Of a stretch of 64,000 nucleotides of DNA, positions 22,180 through 32,299 are shown in pieces; positions within the stretch are counted from its first letter, which is position 1, and the number at the start of each line of letters is the position of its first letter. The DNA is from Limnomonas spitsbergensis. Its lineage: Eukaryota > Chlorophyta > Chlorophyceae > Chlamydomonadales. Where the stretch lies: the NCBI GenBank assembly GCA_037349105.1, contig JAYJMM010000090.1:1724001-1788000 (forward strand), written 5' to 3'. The position numbers and the translations under genes are program-made. The notes beneath the pieces are model-generated. The model was not told the origin of the DNA and made no database searches. It saw nothing but the letters and a program-made list of their open reading frames with translations.

Positions 22180-23215
22180 CAGGGATGTGCCTTATCATGA
22201 ATATGCATGTGTGAACCTGTGGCAGATCTATCATGTTCAGGTGTGTGACCGGGTGGCAGATCTATTATCTCTGTCTTTTATATTTAGTGTGCATCAGGCC
22301 ACCTTTGGCAGGCCACCGGTCGGCCTCCACTCGGCTGGCTGCCGGGGTCCAAACATGTGCTGGTCTATGACCGGTAGCCGCATCAGCAGTGTGATGTACC
22401 TGTAGTGCAGCCAAGGTGTAGCTGAAGAGTAGCTGACACGCTGAAGTGCTTCTGAAGTGTATTGGAAGTGTAGCTGATGTACATTTTTCTGGTGAAGTGT
22501 GCTACAACAAAAGTGGCTATCATGTCAACTCATGTGTGCATACGTGAACAGATTGGATGTTCGACTGACTGCTGTACAAGGGCATACGTCGATAATGTGG
22601 TTATTTACTTCAAGGTTGTGCTTCAGTCAGTCCGATCAACAATCTGACAGCACTGTCGCTGTGCTTTTGAATGAGCGAGAATATGCCAACGTGGGGGATT
22701 CAGTGATGGCAGTCATTCCCAGGTCATTGTATGGTAATTTACGGGTCGTTCACTGGTATTTGGCTGGTCCTGAAATGGAAATTTACAGTTGACTCTTACA
22801 AATTTTGACGAGTACGGCACCAGAGTTATCTGTCGGTGTGTCTCAAATTTACTTCCTGTTTATAAGCTGTTTGCTGATTTCGGTGCATCGCTGAAGCGAG
22901 GGTGCCGCAACTGGGGATGTTTGTGCATGCATTCTAATTGAAACGGCCATAACAAGATTACTGAACTGAAAGCATCTTAAGTTGTCGATCATGCCAATTT
23001 CACACTTGTATGAAATAAACAGCTTATAGTCAAAGCTCCACTGTTATACCTCCTAGCCCCGTTTCAACTAAATGTCAAATGTTTTACATCATCCAGTGCT
23101 GGACCGCAACTGACACAGGGCAGGGCTTTCTTGTTCCAATGGCAACGTTTCAGAAAAAGTTCCTTGCATGTAGCTCCGAACGTGATCTTCAGACCAAGAC
23201 ATCCTTGTGACCTCG
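22180..23215. other. Unassigned stretch
   Basis: No gene, repeat array or recognisable mobile element seen beyond two CCTGTGGCAGATCTATCATG/GGGTGGCAGATCTATTATC copies at 22205-22275 and short GAAGTGTAGCTGA repeats at 22400-22490. Confidence 0.4.
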
Positions 23216-23219
23216 TGAA

Positions 23220-24655
23220 TCAGAAATGTCAGCTAAGGCCTACCAGGGGTGGGCGTGGCTGACGGGGGGGGGGGGGCGGATTTACGCCGGGAGGACATTT
23301 GGATGCTGGGAGCCTCCCAAAAGAGATACGAGGAAAGTTTAGCTTCTGGTGCTTCACTTCCTGACGTTTGGGCTAAAATCCCTAACGTCATCAGGACGAT
23401 AGTAAAATTACAATTAAGTATGGCGTAGCTTTGGAAGCCAACAATTCAGGGCCGCCTTCAGATAGGAAAACAAGACCGATGTATGATGGCTGCCTCAGGT
23501 GCATGACGATACACACCTCTGGGTCCTGCTCAAACAAAAACTAGACAACGTCGGCAAACAAAAAGCCTGCTACAACCTACCTCGAAAGGAAGCCATCTCG
23601 GGAAATTAAAAGCCATCAGTCATGGGATCATGCGGTGACCTCCTAATCAACTTGATCAACCTAAGCATGCAAGAAAGACGCGATCCAGTTATCCTGGGCA
23701 CATGCACGTGCTGACGACCAGTCGAAAACCCATCACAAACATGGCACAATGCCTCTTTTTGAAATAATATGCGGCATGTTCCACTTTGTTCCAGGCCAGA
23801 GAGTAAGTGATTACGTACTAGGCTTGAACTTGAAAACAGCATGCCTCAGGCGGAATTGTGCGCTACCGGTATCATCATAAACAAACCATATGTTACATGC
23901 CTGCCGTGCGCTCAGACAAAAGTGCGTACACACTGATGACCGTGCCAAATATAGGTAAGTGCTCCCCATAACTCGTAATCAGCAGGGCCACATGTTCCTA
24001 GGCAGGCCCGAGCTCAAGGCATCATGGCATGTAGTGCCACATGTCCCTAGGCAGGCCCGAGCGCCAGGGCGGAGCACCAGATCGCATATGTTGGGCCATT
24101 CGGGCCATCCAAGATGTGGGTGGTGGGCAGCTCTCCAGTCAGACAGTGGATCTGCCGGGTGATCCTGTCCATGAACTTCTGCATGACCTCTCTGGTGCGC
24201 GTGCCGAGCCAGTAACGTGTAGGTAAGGGTTCTTCTGGAATCCCGCCGGGATGGATCTTAAAAGGGAAATCATCTGTACGGTATACATGTCGTGTTGGAA
24301 CGTCATCAATAGCGTAACTGCTGCAGCCCGTCATGTAACTGCCGAGGATGGACACCACCGCGGCCATGACGTCCCTGTCGGTGGGTACAGTCCTATAGCT
24401 CGCGCCGCCTCGGTACGACGGATTGGGTCCGAAATTAAGGCGGGCGGCATTGGTCATAGCCCACTGCAGGTTCTGCCTTTTCGCCGCCCTGTTGTTGCTC
24501 TGCCTCATGTCAGCAACCGCTGCAACCGCCTCCTTGGCCATACGGAGGGATACCTTCGCCTTCGCGGTGCAAAGCTTGCTGATGGAGCCCTCAGGCACAG
24601 CCCTTTTCAGTGACAACTTGGCAGCGGCGGCAGCAGCTTTATTGGACTTCGGCAT
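23220..24655 (-). repeat. Direct duplication, unit 1 (3' flank plus paralog 1)
   Basis: Aligns along its length with 27190-28526. Shared blocks include GATAGTAAAATTACAATTAA, CAACTTGATCAACnTAAGCA, AACAGCATGCCTCAGGCGGA and the CCTAGGCAGGCCCGAGC pair around the stop codon. The duplication contains a copy of dispersed repeat A at 23500-23560. Confidence 0.88.
24047..24655 (-). CDS. Orphan tandem-family protein, paralog 1 (202 aa)
   Basis: A single-exon frame from ATG (MPKSNKAAAAAA) to TAG. I do not recognise the family. All three paralogs share an Ala-rich start, the helix KVSLRMAKEAVAAVAD, the block QNLQWAMTNA, a variable middle (here Pro/Tyr/Arg-rich), and a C-terminal helix plus CLTGELPTTHILDGP, ending with a CxALxxGPA tail. 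No signal peptide or membrane segment is visible. The helices suggest a soluble, possibly coiled-coil protein. The start is supported by the alignment of the three N-termini. It is the copy nearest the GH1 gene, on the opposite strand. Paralog 3 has 25-30 more residues between helix and core. Confidence 0.72.
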   Translation of the reverse strand: MPKSNKAAAAAAKLSLKRAVPEGSISKLCTAKAKVSLRMAKEAVAAVADMRQSNNRAAKRQNLQWAMTNAARLNFGPNPSYRGGASYRTVPTDRDVMAAVVSILGSYMTGCSSYAIDDVPTRHVYRTDDFPFKIHPGGIPEEPLPTRYWLGTRTREVMQKFMDRITRQIHCLTGELPTTHILDGPNGPTYAIWCSALALGPA

Positions 24656-24729
24656 GGTGCACGCTGACGCTCCCTGCGATTCATCCGTTCATAAGTCGTA
24701 GTGTTTAGTTTTTCGTGACTAGGCTACAT

Positions 24730-24865
24730 ATCAGCTACCTCCCGGCGTCTGGCCGGAGGCCCCGTTTGTGGCCAGCCGTGCTGCTTTGGCCACCAGTCAC
24801 AGGACATACTAGGCTTCGTCCCAATCGGGCCTTTCGCGGCCGCATTGCATGAAGGTGGCCTCTAG
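24730..24865 (+). repeat. Dispersed repeat D, copy 1
   Basis: GTCTGGCCGGAGGCCCCG, then GGCCAGCCGTGCT, TTGGCCACCAG, TCCCAATCGGGCCTTT and GGTGGCCTC, ending near CACTGG. The same succession of blocks occurs at 49515-49670 inside intron 2 of the PDDEXK_6-like gene. Here it lies just upstream of paralog 1. Confidence 0.72.
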
Positions 24866-27189
24866 TCGAAAAATAAACACTGGCCACTAGGCACTGTTTA
24901 TTGCAAGGCAAAGCAAATATACAGAAATTAATAACGACGTAATAAGAATGTGAGTTTTTCTACTTGTGAATCATAGTGAGTGCGTTAACTCTGGATCCAA
25001 TTCGCGTGACGCATGAGCATTCTTCAACGTGCAAGAAGCTAGCATGAGCTTGGACGCATGGCGCAAGGTCGGTCGCATGCATGACGCTTGGAGCATGGGC
25101 ATGCTTCGAGCTTGGGCATGCATGCAGCATGCGTGGAGCATGCATGACGCTGTAGGTTGGGCATGCTTGGCGCTTGGGCATGCATGACGCTGGCGCGTGG
25201 ATGCATGATGCTGGGATGGTTGTATGCATTACACTGGAAACAGGACGCATGGACGATACCTTTCCACATGCTTTGATTGCTTTCCTCATCAGTGATTGTC
25301 ACATTTCGCCCATCCTCATCTCAATCAGCCAAATGCTCTAAAATCGATGATCGCAAACATGCGATGTCACTAGGGTTAGAGAGACACCTGCGCGTCCCAT
25401 GATCATATCGTCATCGCGTCAGTGGTCCTGGCAGTGGAAGAGTGTATTTCGTATTTCCCTGCTAGGACATCGTAGCAATCCTCTGGCAATAATAGCATGC
25501 GCAATGATCAAAACAAGCAAGCTACTGTCGCCGGGCAAGACATCGCTTACCGGTATGACAAACGGCCTATCAAACGAGCTTTATTTCCGTTCAAAGCTAT
25601 CGGAGCCCGTATCGGAGCGTTCATTCCACAAGGAATGTCAAGCGTATTATTTCTTTCTTTCTTTCAAGCATCCCTGATTCCACAATACCGGTAGACAGCA
25701 CCCAATCAGACACAGCATTATTTCCTTGCATGCATCGCACCTATGTACCCAGCGGGGCAAGCCTTCAAGTACAAAAGTCACTATTCCACGTGCCAGCTGG
25801 CGAAACACCAATTGAAGAGCGGGTGAAGGGTGCCGTGAATGACAGCGATAACTTTAGCAAAGTCTTCAGGCAGAATGTGTCAAGACTTCAGGGGTATCGA
25901 TGTCTCAGGCTGACTAGGTACACTAAAAAGGACATCATAACCCAAACCCGCTATGACGTCAGATGGGACGCAATCTGGGATGGAACGAAGCGAAGGTGCC
26001 GAACCTCTGGTGCCGAAGGCAGCTCAGGCGTTTCCTTCTTTCTCGCTTATTGTCTATTGCTAGCTACGATGCCTTGTATACTAGAATGGGAGGCCTTCTA
26101 GGACTTGGGAGTTACCGGTATCCACACTCTTCTACCGTTATGTAGCACGGTCAGGGGTAATGTAGCATCTTATTCCTGAAACTGCGGTATCAACCAAGTG
26201 TGTATGCCATGCAAAAAGTACAGTCTCCTTATGCTCACTGTGTATCGGAGTGCACACAAATATTATAATATGTTTTTAGTTGGGGATCGTGGACGGCAGC
26301 TCAAACAGATAAAAGCACGCTTTCATCACTATCAGTTGCAATCATCCCAAGAGGACATCCCAGCCCTGGACCCTGGTACGCCATCCACAATGCAGGATGC
26401 ACGTTTTGCATGCCAGGATGCCCTGGGACGGCTCATTACGACATGTCCTTCTGCGGAGTGTAGATTCTGTCAGATTCCATTGAGAACAGTGACGGAACCT
26501 TGGAAATAACTGCTAAAAACGATTTTGTACGTCCGCTCTGGCGAACATGGATTACCCACAGACCTTCTTTGCCTTCACGTTAGGCTACGTACCAATCAGG
26601 TTTCTTTTAACCGCGGGCCCAAAAAGCAGTTTTATGAAGCCGCAGGGGCCATACATAGTTAAATGTTAATCCGCGATGCCTCTCTAATGGAAAGTCGCAT
26701 TTCGCTAGCGAGATTTTTAGGCGTAGCAGCTGCTGGGGCAGGTGGGAACGCACAGAGCATAACGATAAGAATACCGGTACCGTTCTGAGAAATTGTGGGG
26801 AATTTGTCCGGTATCGGTACTCAGTAAGGCAGAAATGTAAGATTTTAGTAATTGAGTGAAGCCGCTGAGCCATGAAATTATTAATAAATAAAGCGCGTGT
26901 GATTCCGCACAAGCCAATGACCATTGAAGGGTGCGAAGAAAAGGACGTCTACAGGTACCTGTAATTGTTGAACGAAGCAATTGTGTTAGATTTGCGTTAA
27001 CTAGTGTTCGCAACCAAGCTCAGGGCGCTGCGGACCAGCTTCATCACCAGATGGTAACATATCAGGGCAGGACAGCCACCTACTACACCTACATATCGAC
27101 GACGTCGCAATCTGGCGTCTCAGAGGTGTCGGGCTTTTAAACTAGGACAGCGAGCGAAAGGCTGGGGAACTCCTGGACATGCAACCAAC
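24866..27189. other. Spacer between paralogs 1 and 2
   Basis: 25040-25235 is a GCATGACGCTtGG(A/C)GCATG low-complexity array. An ATG-initiated frame at 25730-26101 (+, 123 aa) has a uniform composition but no recognised domain and no conserved neighbour, so I leave it uncalled. The remainder is A/T-richer unique sequence with an accggtac-type palindrome near 26775. Confidence 0.4.
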
Positions 27190-28526
27190 ACATGGCTGAG
27201 GGGTGGGTCCAGATTTACGTCGGGGTGGAGATTCGGAGGCTGGGAGCCTCCCAAGGTCCCTCGGCCGGTCATGTTGGGGACAGCATGTCATCAGGAAGAT
27301 AGTAAAATTACAATTAATTATGGCATAGCTTTGGAGGCCATCAAATCATAGCCGCCTTCTGAGAGGAAAGCTAGGGCCTCACGTGCATGACGTTACACAC
27401 CTCTGGGTCCTATCAAGCAAAAAAATTAGGCTACGTCGGCAAACAGAAAGTCTGCCAAAAACTTCCTCAGACAAGGAAGCCGCATCAGGAAATGAAAAGC
27501 CGTCAGTCATGGTATCCTGTTGTGGGCTCCTAATCAACTTGATCAACATAAGCATGCAAGAAAGATGCGATCCAGTCATTCTGGGCACATCACATGCTGA
27601 CGACCAATCGAAAACCTGTCGAAAATATGGCACAATGCCTCTTTTTGAAAAATATGCGGCATGTTCCGCATTGTTCCATGCCAGAGGGTAAGTGATTACC
27701 AACTATGCTTGTACTTGAAAACAGCATGCCTCAGGCGGAAATGCACACTACTGGTATCATCAATATCCAACCATGTGTTACATGCCTGCCATGCGCTCAG
27801 ACAAAAGTGCGTACAAATACTGACCGTGCCAAAAATTGTGTGAGTGCTCCCCATAATTCGTAATCAGCAGGGCCACATGTTCCTAGGCAGGCCCGAGCGC
27901 AAGACATCATGACATGTAGTGCCACATGCTCCTACTTATGCAGGCCCAAACGCCAGGGCAGGGCACTCAATTATATATCTGCGGCCTTCCAGCACGTGGA
28001 CGGTGGGTAGCTCTCCTGTCAGAGAATGGATCAGCACTGCAAGCTTGTCCATGTACTCCTTCATGGCCGCTCGGGCACTCTCGCCCTGTTTACTCTCTTG
28101 TGGCCAGGTTGCAGATTCAGAATACCTTGCACCATTAGGTGGCCTGACCGTGTACATGCTCTGTCCCCTCATGGAGGTGCCCAGGATTGATCTCACAACG
28201 GTTTCGCTATCCTCGTATGACCCATTGTCAGATGTCATCCCGAATTTGTAGTGTGAGGCATTTGGTATGGCCCACTGCAGGGTCTGCTTTTTCACCTCCC
28301 TGGCCACCAGCTTTCAAAATTGTCCACGTAATATCTTCAGCTCCGCAACCACCTCTCGGGTACCAGACAGTGCCAGTGCGTCGACACTCAGCTTTAGATC
28401 TGCAACCGCTGCGACCGCCTCTTTGGCCAGACGAAGCGAAACCTGGGCGTCGCTCAGCTGGCGGACGGAGCCCTCATGAGCGGCCGCTGTCAGTACATCG
28501 GTGGTGGTACAATCGGACTTGGACAT
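27190..28526 (-). repeat. Direct duplication, unit 2 (3' flank plus paralog 2)
   Basis: Second copy of the 23220-24655 unit. The 3' flank (27240-27935) is about 85-90% identical by eye. The coding parts are more diverged, which is unusual if purifying selection acted on the gene and not on the flank. It carries dispersed repeat A at 27385-27450. Confidence 0.88.
27936..28526 (-). pseudogene. Orphan tandem-family paralog 2 with one in-frame TGA
   Basis: Starts at ATG (MSKSDCTTTDVL) and ends at TAA after CPALAFGPA, so both ends match paralogs 1 and 3. It keeps the helix QVSLRLAKEAVAAVADLKLS, VKKQTLQWAIPNA and SLTGELPTVHVLEG. One TGA at 28316-28314 interrupts the frame at the position where paralog 3 has GGA (ELKLICEQSGKLV against ELKILRGQF-stop-KLV). 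No frameshift is present. A single G-to-T change would account for it, so this is a young pseudogene or a sequencing error. Read-through is possible but unsupported. Confidence 0.8.
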
Positions 28527-30405
28527 GGTGCTGGCAGTATAGATGTTGCTTCCTGCGGTTTGGGGTTTCAATAGGCTCTCACTCAGTTGATGCTTTCTAT
28601 CAAAGTGGAGCCATATCCTGCATGGACATCAAGCAACGCCCTGCTAGTTCTTCCAGTTCCCATCCTTCATTGTTGATTGATGTCACCTGACACCCAATAC
28701 AATTTCTAAATGGGCAAGCAGTGTACTAGCAAGATGTACCAGGTGTATGTAGGCACTGAGGCGGCACGAAGGAATGCAACCAGAAGGATGTGTTGCGTGA
28801 AATAAGAGAAACTTCATTAACATACAGTTTACGAAGGCACTTCGTAAGAGTATATGAAGATGCTAGGGCTCTAGGGCCATGCATGATGCAAAATGCATGG
28901 GTGCGATGATAGCCATAATGATTCATTAACGATTGATTACGATTGGAGACTCACTTTATAACATGAGGTTATTCAGTCTGCAACTTCATTGCTGTCTCTT
29001 GATGGCTGGTAAAACTCGTTTGTTGCTCTCTGGTTTGTAGTAGTGTTTTAATTTTTAAGCTGGCTGTGTGGACCGGTTCGCATAAATGGGTATTGGGTAT
29101 ATGCAATTGTTGACTGAGATGAAGTTTACCAATACCTGTGCCCACTAGGTAATCAAAGAAGACCCGATCCAACAAAAAATCACACGCATTTTGGTTGTCG
29201 CTCTTTCGTAATGGGACTTCTGTAAAAAATGTAACGTATTTCAATCAACATCGTTTCAGCGTTCAAATTTCTGCCCGTGCTTCACTTACCCGTGTCGACA
29301 CGAAGGCGGGGACGGAGCACGGCCCTTTCCGCAAAGGCCGGCCCGGCGACAAAGTCCAGCCAATTTGTGTTTTCCTCTTGCTTGTTGCCCTCTCCGTTAT
29401 TTTCTCTTGTTATATGTTTGGATCAGAGGCAAGGGCTAGGGATTCTCCGGACTTCTCTTCCTTTTTGGGGTGAGCTTTTGACATGTTTATTTCTCCTTAA
29501 TTTTTTATTTGCATTCCCTGTTCCATCCCAACACGACGGATGGGAGCCCGCTTGTGCTACATGTTTGCTTCCAATGCCTGGCGTCAGGCACAAGCTTAGG
29601 GCAAGCTTAGGGAGAGGGATTGGACAGGTCACAGACTTGCACCATTTGTACCGGGCAGGCATTGATCAATAACATAACACCTCACAAGGAGAAGAACACA
29701 GGAGATAGAAATACCCCCCCCCCCAAAAGGAAAAGGCAGCTCGAAGTATCCCCGCCCCTCTCAAGCCTTCAACAAGAAAGCAAGAGAGAAACAAGAAAGG
29801 GGTCGAAAAACTAATTCCCTAGAAGGCAATGAAAAGCAACAAACTAGGTCTCAACAATTCCTACCACGTCCTCAACACAAGTCAGAGCCTCCCACCCAAG
29901 CCTGCCCCGGTACAATTGTTGAAAGTCCGTGGCGCCCTCCGGGGGGCTTGTCCAACCTCTCCTCGTCCCAGAGGTGCTTCAACTAGTGGACGCAGCCTAC
30001 AGACAGGTGCAACTACTGTTGCAATCCTCCCTTAACCCTGTCAACGACGTTACAACTCTGGGCCTGGCTATAAAAGGTTCGGCCGCGTGGGCGCCCAGCA
30101 GTTAATGACATTGCACCTCTGGGCCCTACTTAATAAAGCTCAGGCATGTCGGCAAACAAAAAGTCAGCTAGGAAAGGCAGTGACACGTGGGCCACACACG
30201 CGCCCAACAGTGAAGTTGGGAGAAGGAAATTGACGGTAGAAGGGGAAAGGAAAGAAAGAAAGGAACACAAAGGGGAAGGAAAACCTTCCTCAACCATGTG
30301 CAACGACGTCATTCCACCTGCCTAAAGCAATCTCACTCTACAGTGCAGGGCACATGTTAAGTGTATCAACATAAAATTTCAAAGCTAACCGAGATCAGAA
30401 GTTTC
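28527..30405. other. Spacer between paralogs 2 and 3
   Basis: Mostly unique sequence. Dispersed repeat A occurs at about 30041-30095 and again at 30098-30195 with GTCGGCAAACAAAAAGTC, the same association as in the duplicated units. Poly-C at 29716-29726. No gene recognised. Confidence 0.45.
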
Positions 30406-31062
30406 CTAGGCAGGCCCGGGTGAGGTAGGCCCGACCATCAGGGCAGGGCAGCGAATCTCGTATCGGGGACCATCGACGATGTGGCCAGTGGGCAGCTCTC
30501 CAGTTAAAAAATGGATCTGTTCGGCAAGTTTGTCCAGATACTTCTGAACTTGCTCGTTGGTGGCAGTGTAGCGGCCGGTCTGATGGTTGTACGCTGAAGT
30601 TTGTTCAAGAGTCCAAGGGGAAAGAGATGACTTGTCGAAGCCCCGCATAAAATTGCCCAGGACAAGTTGCACCGTGGCCTCGCTGGAAACAGCTACCCTG
30701 TTTACATTATATGCCGTGAATTTGTGCAGGCTGGCATTCGTCATAGCCCACTGCAGGGTTTGCTTTTTCATCGCCCTGTCAAACGTCGCAGACTTGGTCA
30801 TACTTTCTTCACACTTGCTCATGACGACTTCGCACTTGGCCATGCTCTCCACCAGTTTTCCTGATTGCTCACAGATTAGTTTCAGCTCCGAGACCACCTC
30901 TTGGGTGACAGACAACGCCATTTGGTTACTCAGCTTCAGATCTGCCACTGCTGCGACGGCCTCTCTCGCCAGGCTCAGCGATACATCCGTGCTATGGTCG
31001 CGGATGAAGCTCTGGGCGGCAATGGCCAGGGCAGCAGCGGCGCCATCGGACCTGGATGGCAT
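30406..31062 (-). CDS. Orphan tandem-family protein, paralog 3 (218 aa)
   Basis: Single exon from ATG (MPSRSDGAAAALA) to TAG. This is the longest member, with helix DVSLSLAREAVAAVADLKLS, then SVTQEVVSELKLICEQSG and a Met/Cys/Lys heptad-like segment absent from paralog 1. The shared KKQTLQWAMTNA block and the C-terminal QIHFLTGELPTGHIVDGP with IRCPALMVGP follow. A GTG 15 bases upstream is in frame, but ATG aligns with the other two copies. Function unknown. The helical N-terminal half suggests oligomerisation. The upstream 300 bases hold GGCTGGCTnnGnTCATA repeats. Confidence 0.75.
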   Translation of the reverse strand: MPSRSDGAAAALAIAAQSFIRDHSTDVSLSLAREAVAAVADLKLSNQMALSVTQEVVSELKLICEQSGKLVESMAKCEVVMSKCEESMTKSATFDRAMKKQTLQWAMTNASLHKFTAYNVNRVAVSSEATVQLVLGNFMRGFDKSSLSPWTLEQTSAYNHQTGRYTATNEQVQKYLDKLAEQIHFLTGELPTGHIVDGPRYEIRCPALMVGPTSPGPA

Positions 31063-31683
31063 GGCGATGGCTGACACAACTTCCTACGGATCGGAGGTTT
31101 AGCAGCAAGAACTCAGCCAGTGTCGCAGCCTCATAGCGAATTAGAGTGCATTGCTGTCTGGGATTTGGCTCGGAGCAAATTGAAATACAATTCTGGCTGG
31201 CTTAGATCATAGCCAATGACAGTGCTGTCTAACCTGGGTCATGGCAAATGAAAATGCAATACTGGCTGGCTTGGCTTATAACTAAATGAACATACATTTA
31301 TGGCTGGCTAAGCTCATAGCCAATGACAACGCTGGCTGGCTAGGCCCATAACAAATGAAGAAGCATGTGACATAGAAGCCATCGTTAACCCAGAGCCTGA
31401 GTAGCACACAAGCCTAAAGATGCCATCAGAGTCGATCAGCCATGCACTGTTCACATGGGCACTGAGTGATACTCAGTGCAAAACGGGTAATGGTATTTCT
31501 GTAGTGACTGCGCACCCGGTGCTAGCTGTCCGGCAGTATGGTGGTCCTGACCACTGATGCAGACAGCATGTGCATGCACAAACTGACCGATAACGGCGGA
31601 TGGAGAAACCAGGAAGACAAACGAACCCCAAATCCAAGCCGTACACGCCTTCTCTATCTTGCTTGAAGTGCCCTTCTGGACAC
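31063..31683. other. 5' region of paralog 3
   Basis: Contains three or four copies of a 50-60-base TGGCTGGCTTAGnTCATAGC / CAATGACAnnGCTG repeat at 31180-31365, possibly promoter-proximal. Otherwise unique. Confidence 0.55.
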
Positions 31684-32299
31684 TACCGTACTGCCACGAG
31701 GTTTTGGTGCTTCGACATTGGGGGAAGCAACCCCCAATAGTAGCACCATCGATATTAGGGGTCCGCGCGAACCCCCAAATTCAAATCACCACGCATTTTC
31801 AACCCAAGTGTGGCGTTTCAGTGACAAACTGCCGGCACTCTCCTGCGCCGTCTAAAAAACGGGTTCTTCACAATGGAGGGCACCACCCCTCCTCCGCGAC
31901 CACCCCCAGCGTACGGTACAGCAACAGCATCCGATAGCCGGAAGAAACAGAGGACGCTGAGCTTCTTTGGAGTTAGGAGGGTAGAAGTTGGAGAACCTAG
32001 CGTAGTTGATCAGACTATCAGACTTGTCCCAGAAGTTTGACAACAACAGGATGATCGACGTTGACGCGCGGCTCGAGCGGCAGAACTAGCTCGCAACCCG
32101 CTGCCTGCAGCTCCAGCTCTAGGCAGGGCCGTCCCTCGCGTCTCCAAGCATGCTGTGAAAATCAACCCCCAAAGTCATATCACCGGAATATATTGAAGGC
32201 TTCAGCAAACCCTCAAAGCGAACCCCCAAAATATAATAGAAGGCCTCAAAACGAACCCCCAAAGGCATCGAAGCACCAAAAACTCGTGGCAGTACGGTA
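31684..32299 (+). mobile_element. Terminal-inverted-repeat element (MITE-like), TA target
   Basis: The 612-base element 31686-32297 has 30-base terminal inverted repeats with one mismatch (CCGTACTGCCACGAG then GTTTTGGTGCTTCGA). TA dinucleotides on both sides fit the TA target duplication of Tc1/mariner-type and Stowaway-like elements. Subterminal regions hold at least six AACCCCCAAA motifs in one orientation, a possible transposase-binding array. It carries a 55-codon frame but no transposase. The perfect ends suggest recent movement. Confidence 0.85.
31873..32040 (+). CDS. 55-codon frame inside the TIR element
   Basis: ATG to TGA: MEGTTPPPRPPPAYG, then a basic-hydrophobic segment KKQRTLSFFGVRRVE and an acidic tail. 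A KKQ(x)TLxxFF segment is often seen near the N-terminus of zinc-finger transposases and of PCNA-binding proteins. Here one residue is missing from a canonical PIP box. It may be the stub of a transposase exon kept from a longer parent element. Coding status is unproven. Confidence 0.4.
   Translation: MEGTTPPPRPPPAYGTATASDSRKKQRTLSFFGVRRVEVGEPSVVDQTIRLVPEV

Noticed and set aside
25730..26101. 123-codon ATG frame as a gene
   Set aside because: No domain, no paralog, no splice context and no compositional contrast with its surroundings.
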